This document shows positions 13,191 to 25,440 of a stretch of DNA of 64,000 nt, one piece after another. The translations under genes and the position numbers were made by a program. The stretch is from Nymphaea colorata (taxonomy: Eukaryota; Streptophyta; Magnoliopsida; Nymphaeales; Nymphaeaceae): contig NC_045142.1 of the NCBI RefSeq assembly GCF_008831285.2, positions 1,183,001-1,247,000 of the forward strand, given 5' to 3'. How positions within the stretch are numbered: the stretch's first letter is position 1; each line of letters starts with the position of its first letter. Below the pieces are notes generated by a model. That model worked only from the letters and a program-made list of their open reading frames with translations, had not been told where the DNA came from and ran no database searches.

Positions 13191-15394
13191 ATAATTGAAG
13201 ACCGCTTGAGAATCTGGTCAGGTGCGGTATATGCTACATCCCCATCATATAGAATGTCACTTATCTCGTGTTTGAAAGAAATTAGCAGAAGAAATCTTAG
13301 ACTTTCAGGTACCCAATGTGTAACAAGCTAAATTACTCGGAAAACCCAATATGTTAATAAAGTTTTTTTTTGGACAAAACTTGATTGTACAATGGCCGCA
13401 AGTAAATGTTGGCATGGATATTACAATGAGTTTGATGAATGGTTAGAACCAGTATTACAACTTAGTTCAGTTCTGATAGATGTTTGAGTGGCTTTTCGTG
13501 ATAGAGACAATTTGATTTGTTTGGTTCCAAATATTCTTTTTCTTCGTCAGATCTGCTTTTGTTACTTAGGCTATAAATACAATTTGGATTCTAGCTGAAA
13601 CTGTCAGATCGCAGTTTTAACTTTTCATGATTTGTCGTTCAGTTTCTTAGTCTGGATCCGATATAATGAACGCCTGTTTCCATTGAATTTCTAATGGAGC
13701 AAGAGAAGGATGGAAGTTGGCAGTGAAGATTAGGATTTGGTTGCTAAAATTCACGGCTATGGAGCCACTTTTCAGAGTGAGACTTCATAAATGATAGTTA
13801 AGAAGAAGAAGTTTATAATTTTTCTGTTTCGTAAAACTTGCAATTCTTTTGTATGTTTGTGTGAGAGAGAGAGAGACAGATAGGTGGATACCCAAAAGGC
13901 TTAACAGAATCCTACATTTTTAAGAACGCTGAATTTATCAGAAATTTTATATTCTAAAAAACACGTTTATGTTACCAAATACCCCTAATATCAAAAGGGT
14001 GTGCATAACCAAAGCTGCATATGGAAAAATAATTTTCGATAAGTTGTAAATTATTCTCATATTATTTGGCAATTTTGACTTGTGATTTTCAATGAGTTCA
14101 AAATTAATATTTGAACATAAGAAATGCAAAACTATAGTTAAAACTTGACATATAATTGAATTCAAATGTTCCTTGAAAATTCGTTAAGTTCAACAATTTC
14201 AATACCAAATTGTGGTCCAACTTGGAACCGTTGGTATCTTCGGGGGGCAACGGGGTCAAGTCGGGAGAAATGCACAACGTAGTCCATTTGCATATTTACA
14301 AGGGTAAAATAGACCATCGAACCAGAAGGATGAGCGAGGGCGTTGGGGTAATTTGGGCTTCCAACTCTATTCTTTGTCCCTCCCACGGAACGAAGCTGGT
14401 AGCAGGAGATGCCCCTCAGTCCCTTCCCCATGCGATTCGGTACGAGCGAGGGCGATACGAGTCAAAGCTACAGGATTTCGGTTCGTTTCGTTGCGTACGG
14501 ACTCCTTGGCCTTGCGTCAGTCTCGGGATTGCCTGACATCCGAGTCTGACGCCTGGAAGCAACCGTTGCCCCTCAGAATACAGAGACCCAAAATTTCACG
14601 TAAAATTTTGAATGCCGTCAAGAAGTTTTAAATATTTTATTTATTGCCTCACAGATCCACGTAACGCATGGTTCGATGACGACAGCGAGCGGGGCCACAC
14701 GCTTCGCGTGAGCATCGCTCTCTTTCGTCCCTCCTTCAAGCCAACGGCCGAGATCGAGGGATCTGGGCCACGGACGGCCGAGATTCACCAAGGAACGTTC
14801 TCAGAACGACCTTAATAGCCCCGGAAAGCACATTAAAGACATGATTGGTCTCCTTGCATGTGGTCAAATCATGGATCGGCCTTTGTTTGACTGGGTCTCT
14901 CAGCGTTCCGTATAATCAACCCATAGCTGTGTGCTGGGGTTATGACGCGGTTCGGTCAATCCCGCCAATGGGTTCGGCCTGATCGACATTATCCAATTGG
15001 ATCTAGGTTTGGGTTCGATCTCGTGATAAGAATTTCAAGATGGTGGCTCATTTGGGTCTTGACTCAGTCTAGTGGAAGGAAGGTGCTTAGGAGCTCAGCC
15101 ACCACAAAAGTCAAAAACCCCAAGTCGCTTGCGTGTCTTTGCCAAATTCTACAGGGGCAATTTTGTAACTGCAGCTTTTTGAAAAGTTCAATTTACCCCC
15201 TCGGCCTCCTCCAGTAAAATGAAATGAAGAAGGCGTACCGAATAACTGCCACTGCATTTTTAACGGTAAATAAAAAAGGGCGATACGTTTCGCCGTCTCC
15301 CTTCGTCTTTTCTTTATCCTTTTCTGCAGCAAATTGCATTTCTTTAGAAACCTGCGCGGACGATAAAAAAGAGAGGTTTAAATAAAACTCAGAG

Positions 15395-17196
15395 GTGGGA
15401 CCACACGATGGCCGTAGGATGATGAGATTTAACACGTGGCGCGAATCGAACGGTGGAACCGGGGTTGTGGATGAAGCTGGGGGAGGGAAGCGGTCTGGTT
15501 GGTTTCGGGCGACCGGGAGTAGGAGGTGGGCGTGGGGGTTTCCACCGGACTGGCCGGTGCGATGGGGTCACGAGTATAAGAGTTGGAGGTTTAAGGGGGG
15601 AGGAAGGAGAGAATTTACTTTCAGGGGTTTTGGCGATCGGAGAAGCAGAGAAACGGGAGGAGGAAAGCGTGTTGGTCACAATTTTGTCTCGGGAGAGTGT
15701 TTACCGGAATTCGTGTTTTCTAGGAACCGAACCGCCGGTTTCCGACGTCATTCTGGCCATCTTTCGCCGGAATTTCGATGGAATTATGGTTTTTCTAATG
15801 CCGATCCTCGCCGTTGGATGGAGGATCTCAAAGGCAGAAGCTTACCGAGGTTAGATTCTGAATTACCCTCCTTGGAGGCATGGATTTTTGCGGAATTGGC
15901 GCGGTCGGGATTTTGCGAGGGTTTTTGTTGTCCTTCCCGGGGTTTTTCCGAACGATTACAGTTTCTCTTAAATTTCATTCTTTAATTGTTTTTCTTTTGG
16001 AGTTCTCCGTTAAGGAGCTGCGCGATCCAGCTTGCATATTTTGAAAAGTTTCTTTTTGTGGTGTTGATTTGTGTTCTGGTTTAAATTATGGTTTTGTTGC
16101 GTTTGTTTCCGTAATTGTGGATGATTTCTGCGGAAAATATGAGATATACTCATTTCATCTTAAATTTCACCGATTTTGCGTCGTGTTATGGTTTTCAGAT
16201 CTTAAATTCCTTTTTCTATTTTTTTTCTCGTTATAGAATTCGTCGATCTTCAAAACTTGTTTTTCTTTGTTGTGTTTGTGAAATCCTTATCTTGATCCCG
16301 AAGTTCGGATAATTCTTTCGCAGGGTTTGAAACATGAGACACGATTCCTCTCTCCCAATTGAGAATCGAGAACTTCCTCCCAGATCAAATGTAAGATGAT
16401 AACTGCTTTTGGGTCATTCTTTTCCAAAGTCAGGAGGAATCGTTCTTTTTCTTGGTTTTACCGTTGGCCCCATTTTTCTCAAATCTTTGGGATCGATCCC
16501 TGATGGTTCTTTTTTATTTGCCTTTTGAGATTGCTTAGGTGGTCTGTGTGCTTTGCAGTTTCCCATTTTATGTCTTCTTTTTGTTTACTCAATATCTACA
16601 TCACGTTACGTTGCGGAAGAAAATTCTTTGCCTTGTCTTTCTTAAGTAGGATTTTACACATCCTGTTCAGTTGCCTATGCGTGATCGTTTCCTTCGTTTC
16701 GTTTATTGGAATTTATTGTGGCCTTTCCTTGGTGGTTGCCAATGCTGGGGGCTGATGGTTATCAATAACAGTATCTCTTTTGTCCCTGGTGTTGAAGTAT
16801 GCACATCAGTGCAAAGGGCTGATGCTTTGGAGGACGCAGTAATTCCTTTGGTTACTTGATATGACGTAAAGAGAAATTTCATTTTCTTGCTTTTTTTTAA
16901 TGTTAGAGTAACAAGTACAGTTGTTGCTTTATTGCTTCATTGCGGATTTTATTTTTCTATTGATACACTTTTATTTTAAAACAATTCTGAGCACGTTAAA
17001 TTACTTTGTGAATGTAATTGTGCAGTGGCAGGATTTCTCCTTACCAACTTGACTTCTCATTGGTGGATCGTGAATGTGAAGATCAAATATATAGCTGATC
17101 ATCTGTAAATTTTTCCAGAGTGATACTGTGGATGGCTCCATCAAGTTATTTGATGCTTATTTGCTGAATTCTCCCTGGATATTATAAGTTGGAGTA
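15395..17196 (+). promoter_or_regulatory. Probable 5' leader region of the telomere-binding gene, with leader introns
   Basis: A GC-rich block (15395-15985) open in two frames is followed by T-rich, intron-like sequence. A small exon is plausible at 16324-16390, between CTTTCGCAG and GTAAGATG. The coding exon is preceded by TTTTTCCAG at 17110-17118. This layout suggests an untranslated first exon near 15600-15850, one internal leader exon, and a third that carries the start codon. The first donor site could not be fixed, so the leader is inferred. Confidence 0.4.
17132..17167 (+). other. Short upstream open reading frame
   Basis: ATGGCTCCA..TGCTGA encodes 11 residues and ends 29 bases before the main start codon at 17197, inside the same predicted exon. 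If transcribed as modelled, ribosomes would meet it first, so it could lower translation of the main frame. Its amino-acid sequence is not recognised. Confidence 0.35.
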
Positions 17197-20100
17197 ATGC
17201 AGAAAAGGTTGGAATGTGGATTCAATTGCTACCAAGTGCCAACCATGCCCCGAACTTCACGATCAGCCAGGGTACTCCTGTTTAGCTGATTATCTCTATT
17301 ATATTTTTACCTATCGTTATTTTCCCTTTTTAAGTTCTTGCTTCTTATCGTTGTTTTTCCTTCTAATTCTTACTTCTATATTTCTCTCAGGGAAAACGTT
17401 TATTCAGAAAAAAGGACTCTCACTATGATATGCATGCTTTTGAATTATTGGCTACTGTTGCTGGCAAGTTATTATGTGAGAACGAATCATTTCCTACCAA
17501 TTGTGATTCTTCAGTTAGAAGGGATAAGGAATCTGCTAAGAAATTAAAAAATAACGCAGCTCAAAATGTGAAGAAGGCTGGATGGGCTGTTACGGGTTTT
17601 GACAGTTCCCTTTCTGTTTCAAGCGATCCGGTTAAGGAAGAACTGCAGAATGAAGTGAAACCATTTAAATTGGAAGTGTGTGATCAAGGAATCTCTGACG
17701 AGGGTCCTTTAGCCTCCAGAGATGTTTTACATTGTCCGCTTCGGCAAGGAGAGTGCCACACCTCTGGAGAGGGTTCACATGTTCGAAGTGGGGATGCATC
17801 AGGATCTATTTCAGTGATCACCAAGTTTGATAGCTCTCTTCAGGCTCGCTTAGTAGGTAATTCTGTTGATGAAGTAAGAAATAATGTCTCTGGAGTCTCC
17901 TCTGGACCTTGGGAAATACACAAACATGAGACGGATGGGCTTCAAGGAAAATGTGCTGAAACCAAAAGCTACCCTTGCTCCCTAGAATCTCCTGATTTGA
18001 GAACAGGGAATCCAAACAGTGGATATGGACAAGGTAGTCAGGTGATGATTAGTCGCCATTCGGGAGGAACTATCCCTGATACGTTCAGTTCACAAGAACC
18101 TATTGATGAGGAGACAAAGCCTCCTGCATTGGTTAGTTCAGCCAGTAGTGATGAGGTCAGCTTTTGTATTGGGCGCGTACCTTATAGCTCGTCTCCTGTT
18201 ATTCAGGAGGATGTAAAAATAGTTCAAGAAGATGATGATGAAAACTCTTCTGGGTGCAGTAAACCCAGTAATGTATCTCTACAAGGTAACTGGCCACGCC
18301 TTGCTGATAGGAAAATCAGGAAGGTTTCCTCAAATATTTGGAAAGCGGCTCCTGCAATGTTGAAAGATGGGAAGCCCTATAACAACGGTATGCCTCTAGA
18401 CTTTCGAGTTTTTTTAGGAATTAACGATTTTTTTTTATGTATTCTTTTTCTCTCAACTGTTATGATTTTTTCTCGATTTAGTGATGCTGCAAAATTTTGT
18501 TGTCCTTGTCATGTACTGATAAAATGTTTACGATATTGCACTTTGTACATTCACTTCTGGATTACAATCAACTGGGTCTTTTTTTGGTTCCTTCTTTTTC
18601 AAGTTATTTCTCTGTTATTGCTAATCAGATGTGGAAACGAAACCTGCATTCTACAATAGGAAAACTAATTGTAAACGACAAAGAACTCAAAGGTGTCCTC
18701 CCGTTAAGAGAAGAAGATTGTTTCAACAAAGCCTGCTGTCAATATTTGATGGAGGGATTGGGGGTGAAGATGCTTCTACCCCACCAGAGAAGCACATATA
18801 CGAAGATATCTCTACTCCTGATTCAAGGATTAATCACGGTAACTTTCCACTTAGTGACTTCGTTGGGTCTTAGTTTTAATTTTTTCTTTGTATATAGTCC
18901 TGAAAGCTCCAAAGCTGTCATCTGCAGCCAGTGGGGCCTCAAGCCCAATAGAAAGTACAAAGTCATCTGTGAAGGCTAATGATTCAAAAGGTGGGACTTC
19001 TGTTTGTGTTCATGTTACTCTGATCCTTCTGTTTTAGTCATGTAGATGCAGATTTCTGGTCCTTAACCTGACCCCTTGTTTTGGTTTCAAATACACAGTG
19101 AAGTTGAATATCAAGTCATTCAAGGTTCCTGAGCTCCTCATTGAGATGCCAGAAAATGCAACTGTGGGATCATTAAAGGTTAGTTCTTGCCTAGCTTCTT
19201 TTGTTAGATCATGAAGCTAGTTGGATGTATCATGGGCATTGTCACCAATGGAAAGATCTCTCAGAGGAATTTGTAGATTATTATCCATATCGTCACTAAA
19301 ATGAGGGTATCCAATAATTATAAACTCGAATCACATGTTGATTGGCACCATAGTACTCTCTCTGATATGTAAATTAATTTAATTTCAGAGGACTGTCATG
19401 GAGGCTGTCACATCCATACTTGGAGGTGGGCTACAAGTTGGAATTCTCCTACAAGGGAAGAAAATCCACGATGACAGCAAAACCCTGCTCCAGACAGGGA
19501 TTTCCTGTAGCAATGAGCATGATGATGTTGGATTCATGCTGGAACCTAACACCATTCATGCTCCAAAGTTTTCCTCGACTGATCCATGCCCCCCACTCTC
19601 TCCCAAAGAAACTGAGCCATTAAACAGGTATTACTAAAAAATTTGTGGCACGGACCAACAATTGAAGACTTGTGGTGGTTGCGTAGTTCCCTTTCTGTCC
19701 TTAGCTCTTGGCATGTATTCACTTTAGATGTAAACGTGTGAATCATTATGGACTAAAATTACGTTTGTTTTTCTCTCTAGGTACAATCCTCTGTCTGATA
19801 ATTCAGATCTAGGCGTAGATGAGCCCACTGCTGGTGGACCTCTATGGGAGGAAAGTGACTGTAATCAGACGACATCTCCTGCTGAATTATCAACTAAGAA
19901 TGCGAACCAGAACTCCAGGGCATTGGTTGCCGTACCAACTGTAAGTGTGGAGGCCTTGGCGGTGGTGCCCCTCCATTGCAAGCCCCGGCGGAGTGAGCTC
20001 GTTCAGCGTCGAACACGGCGACCATTCTCTGTTCCAGAGGTGGAAGCGCTGGTAAAGGCAGTCGAGAAGCTTGGGACTGGGAGGTATGTATCCGTGTATG

Positions 20101-21891
20101 TTCTGCAACATTTGATTCTTTGGAGTGGCCAGAACCGATACCATTGAGACAAAACTGACTGGTCGAACTTGGTACAGTTCGATCATAATCGCTTTGCAGC
20201 ATTCTGCTCTTATTGGCGTTTTTTTGGTTGTTTTCTCAGATGGAGAGACGTGAAGCTACTAGCTTTTGACAACGCGAAGCATCGCACGTATGTCGACTTG
20301 AAGGTAGTTGCTTCTCCATCGAGCTCTCTGCTCCTTCATGCTTCTTTTCCTCAGTTTGGTACTCTTGTCTATCACGTAATCTTGCCTTGAACTACCGCAT
20401 TGTTTGTGAGCTGTGAGGGACCTATGTCCTTCAAAATATCCCCTTCCTGTCCCTGAGATCGAGACGTCCCACGGTATTGTCCAGTCAAATCCTATCCGAA
20501 AGAAAACGATACGGTGCCTGAGGAAAGCAGAGGCGTGCAGGCGGACGATTCTCCTACTTCCGCAGATGAAAAACTCTGACTTCGTCCTGCCTATGGAATC
20601 TATTGCTTCTCATCTTCGGCAATCATGAAGATGAGAAGAAAAGGGAAAAAAGGAACGAGGATGGTGGAAGGCTTCCGTGGGAGCCACGGTTGACTGTAGC
20701 CTTGCTTGTTTTGGGAGCCAACTGTTTTCAAGCCACGTTTGGCCAGAAGAATGCTTGGTCTTGTGTACTTGGGCTGGACAGATAAGGTTGGCTGTCAACT
20801 TTAGAAGGCATTTTTTTCCTTTTCTGGGTTGAAGTAAACGGCAAGGGCCGCAGTCCCGCGTACTACCTTCCCTTCTCTGTACTTCTCCTGTGGTTATTGG
20901 TAGTTGGTACTGGGCCACAGGCCGCCTTCTTTTTCCTTTTTGCCCTTTTCTCTATTTCTTTAATGAAGGGCCAAACTGTCCTGGCAGCTTAGGAGTAGGA
21001 TAGTGGGGCACCGTTGTCATTTTAGTATTAGTTGGCATGTTGGCTTGCAACCTGTTTCTTTTCCTTTTCTTCTTTTATTTCCGAACGTGGTGTCCTTGGT
21101 CTCATCACGTTTGCTTTTGTCTGAACGTGGTGGTGCCCTGGTCCCAGCCTTGCTGTCCGCCTTTAATTGCCACCGTCTATTTCTCGGATGGATGGTGTAC
21201 GTAGTCTTCTGCCATGATGTGTTAGATTTCACGGGCTTTTTTGCTTTTCTCTTGGTCCCCTACGCTACCCGTTTGACCGTGCAGCTGGACCCAGCATGGC
21301 TTCTTGAACCGGCCCTCCTTTCCGTGAACAAGGAAATGATGCCTCTCTTTTCGCTTGGCGGACCCTCATAGGGTGGTTTCAAGTACCTGGACTCGATCAT
21401 CAGAAAATGAACCGAAACGAAAGGCCTCTTTAGGTTCTCAAGTGGTCTATTGGTCCCACTGCTTCTACTAATCCAGAAGGCTTCAACACCAATCGAAACC
21501 GGTCCATTCTGACTTCCATTAGTCATCTCTATGCACGGTCGGCATCAGCTATGCTCCCCGTGGTTCTGGTTCTCTAGCGTCACGGTTTCGAGCCGAACGA
21601 AGTAGGCTGACCACACTTGTACTGCCCAATTTGAGAAGCCAAAAGACTCATCTTACTGATCCCAATTCCTATGTTTGTACACGATGGCTTGTATTGATGA
21701 TGGCGGTATTATTGTTACAGGATAAGTGGAAGACGCTCGTGCACACGGCGAGGATCTCTCCGCAACAGAGGAGGGGGGAGCCGGTGCCGCAGGAGCTCTT
21801 GGACAGGGTGCTGTCCGCCCACGCCTACTGGTCGCAACAGCAGGCGAAGCATCAGGTCAAGCAGCAAGGGGAGACACGCTTGCTACTTTGA
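17197..21891 (+). CDS. Telomere-repeat-binding protein, TRP/TBP1 (TRFL) family
   Basis: A nuclear protein that binds plant double-stranded TTTAGGG repeats through a C-terminal Myb domain. Coding exons: 17197-17271, 17391-18387, 18629-18838, 18898-18990, 19099-19178, 19389-19627, 19781-20083, 20240-20303 and 21721-21891. Together they make 743 residues with every phase agreeing. The N-terminus MQKRLECGFNCYQVPTMP followed by AFELLATVAGKLL is the family's conserved head. Residues about 459-540 (VKLNIKSFKVPELLIEMP onward) form the ubiquitin-like domain. Residues about 640-697 form the Myb domain, with RRPFSVPEVEALVKAVEKLG, RWRDVK and the telobox motif VDLKDKWKTLVHTA, split by a 1.4-kb intron between VDLK and DKWK. 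Family members from memory are about 570-680 residues, so this one is somewhat long because of the serine-rich middle. Family is firm; the exact paralogue (TRP1, TBP1 or another) is not resolved. Confidence 0.93.
20304..21720 (+). other. Long last intron of the telomere-binding gene
   Basis: A 1.4-kb intron between the VDLK and DKWK codons of the Myb domain. It is richer in GC than the other introns of this gene and contains short open frames on both strands, none recognisable. The flanking splice signals are AAG|GTAGTT and TTACAG|GAT. Confidence 0.7.
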
Positions 21892-22730
21892 TTCCCGATC
21901 TGTAAAAAAGGAGTGAACACAAAATGGAGACGAGAAGGAAAAAACCAAAGTCTGTAATATTCTCTCACCATGATTCTTGGCCGGAATTTTCCCTTCTGTT
22001 CTTTACTTACGAGGGAAGTCTGGTATGTGTATATTCATGAAATAAAGAAAGGGCAAAACCTTGTGGATGGGAAATGCTAACAAAAAGTCTTTCATGGTCG
22101 TCGGCCGTCGTCACCGGCGGCCGTGCCATCTCTGTTCTTTTTTAACCATCTGATGGTTCCTGACATGTGTGAATTGGGAAGAAGGAAGCAAGGGGGGTTG
22201 GTGGTGTCCTGTTGATTGGAACGGAGAAAGGGAGAGGTGTTCGATTTGTTTGGGGGAAGGTCTGTTGTAAAGAGATGGTCGACGATTCAATTCTTATTTT
22301 CTCTTCTTTCTAGCTTCTCTTTTGTTACTGGAATAATCAAGTGAAATTATGTGCAGTTTCTCCTTTCTTCACTGCGTCTCTTCCTTTTGCTTCTTTCCAT
22401 TGACATTCCTTTTGTGGGCATTAGATAAGGCCACCTCAAGAAGCGGGGAGCAGACTGGAGCTCTCACGCTTGTGTATCGAAGCTGGCCTCCCCCCTTGGC
22501 TATGGAGGTACCTGAACTTCTTTTCTAATCTAAAACCAATTACAGTCGTCTTCATTTTCAGTTTTATGAAAAGCATACATCTGGTCTCAAATTCGAAAGG
22601 ATGAACATCTTAACAAAGGGTTGGTGGCAAGTGCATTAGTATCGCTATTATCTTTTCTTTGATTTGGATACAGAGGGAACTTGCGACACGGCGCTGCATA
22701 GGCTTATGCTAGAGATTCACAACCATGATA

Positions 22731-22853
22731 ATTGAACCAGTGACCGACCTTATATCAGTTGCAGCACAACCAGCCATGCCAAGCCACGCCCATGGGAATT
22801 GAACCAGTGACTGACCTTAATATCAGTTGCTGCGCAACCAGCTATGTCAAGCC
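22731..22853 (-). repeat. Tandem tRNA-like repeat (possible SINE head, duplicated)
   Basis: Two copies of a 55-base unit (22731-22785 and 22798-22853) share ATTGAACCAGTGAC and AAGCC ends. Read on the minus strand, each has a box-A-like TGGCATGGCTGG or ACATAGCTGG stretch, and about 30 bases later GGTTCAAT. In the upstream copy this extends to GGTTCAATTCCC, close to a polymerase III box B. This suggests a tRNA-derived short interspersed element with a doubled head. No poly(A) or T tail or target duplication was identified. Confidence 0.45.
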
Positions 22854-24345
22854 TCTTGATGTTGGTGCCGCTTATGACGTACAATATTCTTTGCAGGTGA
22901 TGTATATAATTCAAAAAATCAGAAATATTCTGTCATCAAAATTCCAATCGTTGTGAAAAATCAAGTTAAACATCTATGCAAACCAAGTCAGTATTAACAA
23001 CAGGCTGCTATAGGCAATGTCAGGTGTATTTCAAAGGTTAGGCACACCAACCTTGCCAGTACATTGCGTTGCACATGGAGTTGGCAGTGCAGCTCCACCA
23101 GAAAAAGTAAAAACTGCAATACACCGCCATCCTGATCAATAAATCGTTAACGACAATGCACTAATTTGATCTGAATGAAATGCCGTTGTATATTTTCAGA
23201 ACTAAGCGCAAGCTCTTATAAACGCCAGAATTGCTTGAAATCCAGAAGATGATTGCAAACAGCTTGTGTGGTTTATTACTACTTCATAAGCTTTAAGCAC
23301 CATGGCTACAATTGCAAAGCACCCATGTTTATAGTTAAACACAAAGCTCGCAAGCACCATATAATTGAAGGGCTTATAAAGTAGAGAAACACTTACAATT
23401 GGGGAAGTCAATGGATGAGATTGGAATCGAATAATACCCTCCACCACATTCGACCTATCAGACATTCCCGTATTCATGTTTGAATTTTAATTCGAATGTG
23501 TATGAAGAAAAGTTTATATATTTATATCCAAATCTGAGTTTTAAATTCGAAAATTGAATCCAACGAAGATTCAAATTTTAAAATAACCAAATTCGACTCC
23601 GACTTTCAAGTACACAACCAAATCAAAACTTCATTATGATGTATTAAAAAAACTTTCAGACTGTGTGGACATAGGATATATGGTATCTATTTAAAACTAA
23701 ATCCGAATCTGATCAGGTCCTTATTTAAAATTGAATCCAAATCTAAATTCAGTCAAATGTCATTAATTTGGAATCCCATCTAAATATCTTTCATACCTGA
23801 AAGGGCTTTTACTGCACCGGTGGTGGAGATCGGCGTCCTTTTCAATGAATTGCTTGAGTTATTCAAGGCATCAATAGAGACATTACTATACCGTGACTAC
23901 TCCCTAGTGAAACAAAGGCTCTATGCAAGTAAAAAATCAGTGGAAAACACACCTAAGAGCAGAGGGATCCCCTCGCACGCCATGTTCGTCAAAATCAAGC
24001 TAAAGTGGTAAATTCCAATCAAATTGGTGGCAAATCGATTTAATTCACCAACCAATCCAATTTGTATGAATTCTTATTTGGATTGAATTTCCAATTTTTA
24101 TAAAATGATTGGCATCTTTATACGTCAAGTTATCAGTGATTCCAAGATTCATATCTGTGTACTGTTTCAAGCAGATCGGGATGCATGCATGGAGGACGTA
24201 GGTTCTTCAAGTTAACCAGAGGTGTCCCACGCCCACCTGAGATTGGTTTCTCTTTTTTCTCCAAGGAAATATGACCACGTATCTGTTGCACTTCCTTTAG
24301 TATCCTTTCCTTTTCCCTCCATCCAAACGTAATGCTACGTGTAGG

Positions 24346-24482
24346 TTCGAGTAATGAATCCATGTATGTTTGTTGGCTTTAAGCAATTTACAAGAACATG
24401 TTTAGATCAAAATCCATGAATTCGAGTAATGAATCCATGTATGTTTATTGGTTTTAAGCAATTTACAAGAACATCTTTAGAA
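24346..24482. repeat. 75-bp tandem duplication
   Basis: TTCGAGTAATGAATCCATGT starts at 24346 and again at 24421. Each copy runs on through TTTAAGCAATTTACAAGAAC with few differences. Confidence 0.9.
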
Positions 24483-25023
24483 ATACAAGTTTTCTAATGG
24501 GCCTGAAGCCTCGCAGGACGATATAAAATGCAAGACGGATTTCTCTTCCACTCAAAAGCCCGTTCATTTATGAACAAGCACTGCCTCTCACCTTCAACAT
24601 CATACCATTAGGGTTGGCAACTCTTTGAAGGTTCATACTTTGGATTTCTGGTTCTGCTCCACACACAGGCACACAAACACACGCACTGTGAGAGTCTGCT
24701 GCCCAGAGAGTTGGAGGTAGTTGATCGGACCGGTGACTGATAGAAGATCTGTCTCCGGTTCATTTCAGATGGGCATCAATTTCCTGTACGCACGGCTTTA
24801 GACCCTGGAGACATGGGGAAGGTGGAGAGTTATCTTCTTGTTCCTCACCGGAAAATTTTCTGCTAATAAAAATCTAGCCCTTTAAAAGGTTTTTCAAAAT
24901 GTGGAGCAACAAACATATATAGATTCTCGAATGCCATCAAAGAAACTTGCCCTTGAAGGCTTCTTCGTTTCAAGATATAGTTGCTACATGTTACCAACGA
25001 CACGTAAATAGGTCACACACATA

Positions 25024-25024
25024 T

Positions 25025-25057
<33 letters not shown>
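25024..25057. repeat. (TA)n(TG)n compound microsatellite
   Basis: About 12 TA units followed by about five TG units, some 390 bases upstream of the C2-domain start codon. Confidence 0.9.
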
Positions 25058-25440
25058 TTATCTTGAGATTTTTTCCCTCTTAAAACTGGGAAAATCTTCA
25101 AGAGAGGTTTGCCCCTCGAATCAAACACCACCCCTAGACTCTAAATTTTTCCCGTTAAAAACTGCTGCAATGCTGTACTTGACAAGCAGGCAGGTGTCCC
25201 GCGAAAGACGACAGTGAGAGAGGGAATGGAATGACCAAATATGGTAATCTTCCTCCTCTGAACGGTTTGCGGTCCCCACTTGCCCAACTGCAACGCGGTT
25301 TAGATTCCTCCGCCCTTACTTACATAATGGTCCCCACAAAGGTCCACCGGTGTGCTCTCGCCTCGGTTGGTCTTCCTCCTCCGAGTCGGACGCCTCCGCC
25401 ACCGGTTCGGACCCCTCGCGTTCCGAGTCGGTAGCGGAAA

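Larger units (their letters stand above)
3003..15394. other. Gene-free stretch of 12.4 kb between the ORP and telomere-binding genes
   Basis: No open frame here resembles a known protein. The 3' untranslated part of the ORP gene occupies the first few hundred bases. The rest is AT-rich and holds a 75-bp tandem duplication (5101), two small inverted-repeat elements (5458 and 7346), microsatellites (7189, 9593, 10342, 12405) and a motif GGTGGAGCTAGAA (8749) seen again near 30954. Two GC-richer patches occur, at about 12650-13190 and 14210-15390. The second lies directly upstream of the next gene and is probably its promoter region. Confidence 0.6.
21892..25440. other. Gene-free stretch between the telomere-binding and C2-domain genes
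   Basis: It begins with the 3' untranslated part of the telomere-binding gene (to roughly 22070). It also holds a duplicated tRNA-like repeat (22731-22853), a 75-bp tandem duplication (24346) and a TA/TG microsatellite (25024). No open frame resembles a protein. The last 250 bases are the likely promoter and leader of the C2 gene. Confidence 0.6.

Noticed and set aside
18388-18659. Run-on of the telomere-binding frame past the end of its second exon
   Set aside because: A good donor (AACG|GTATGC) ends the exon, the run-on is T-rich and hydrophobic, and the next exon at 18629 continues the family sequence in another frame.
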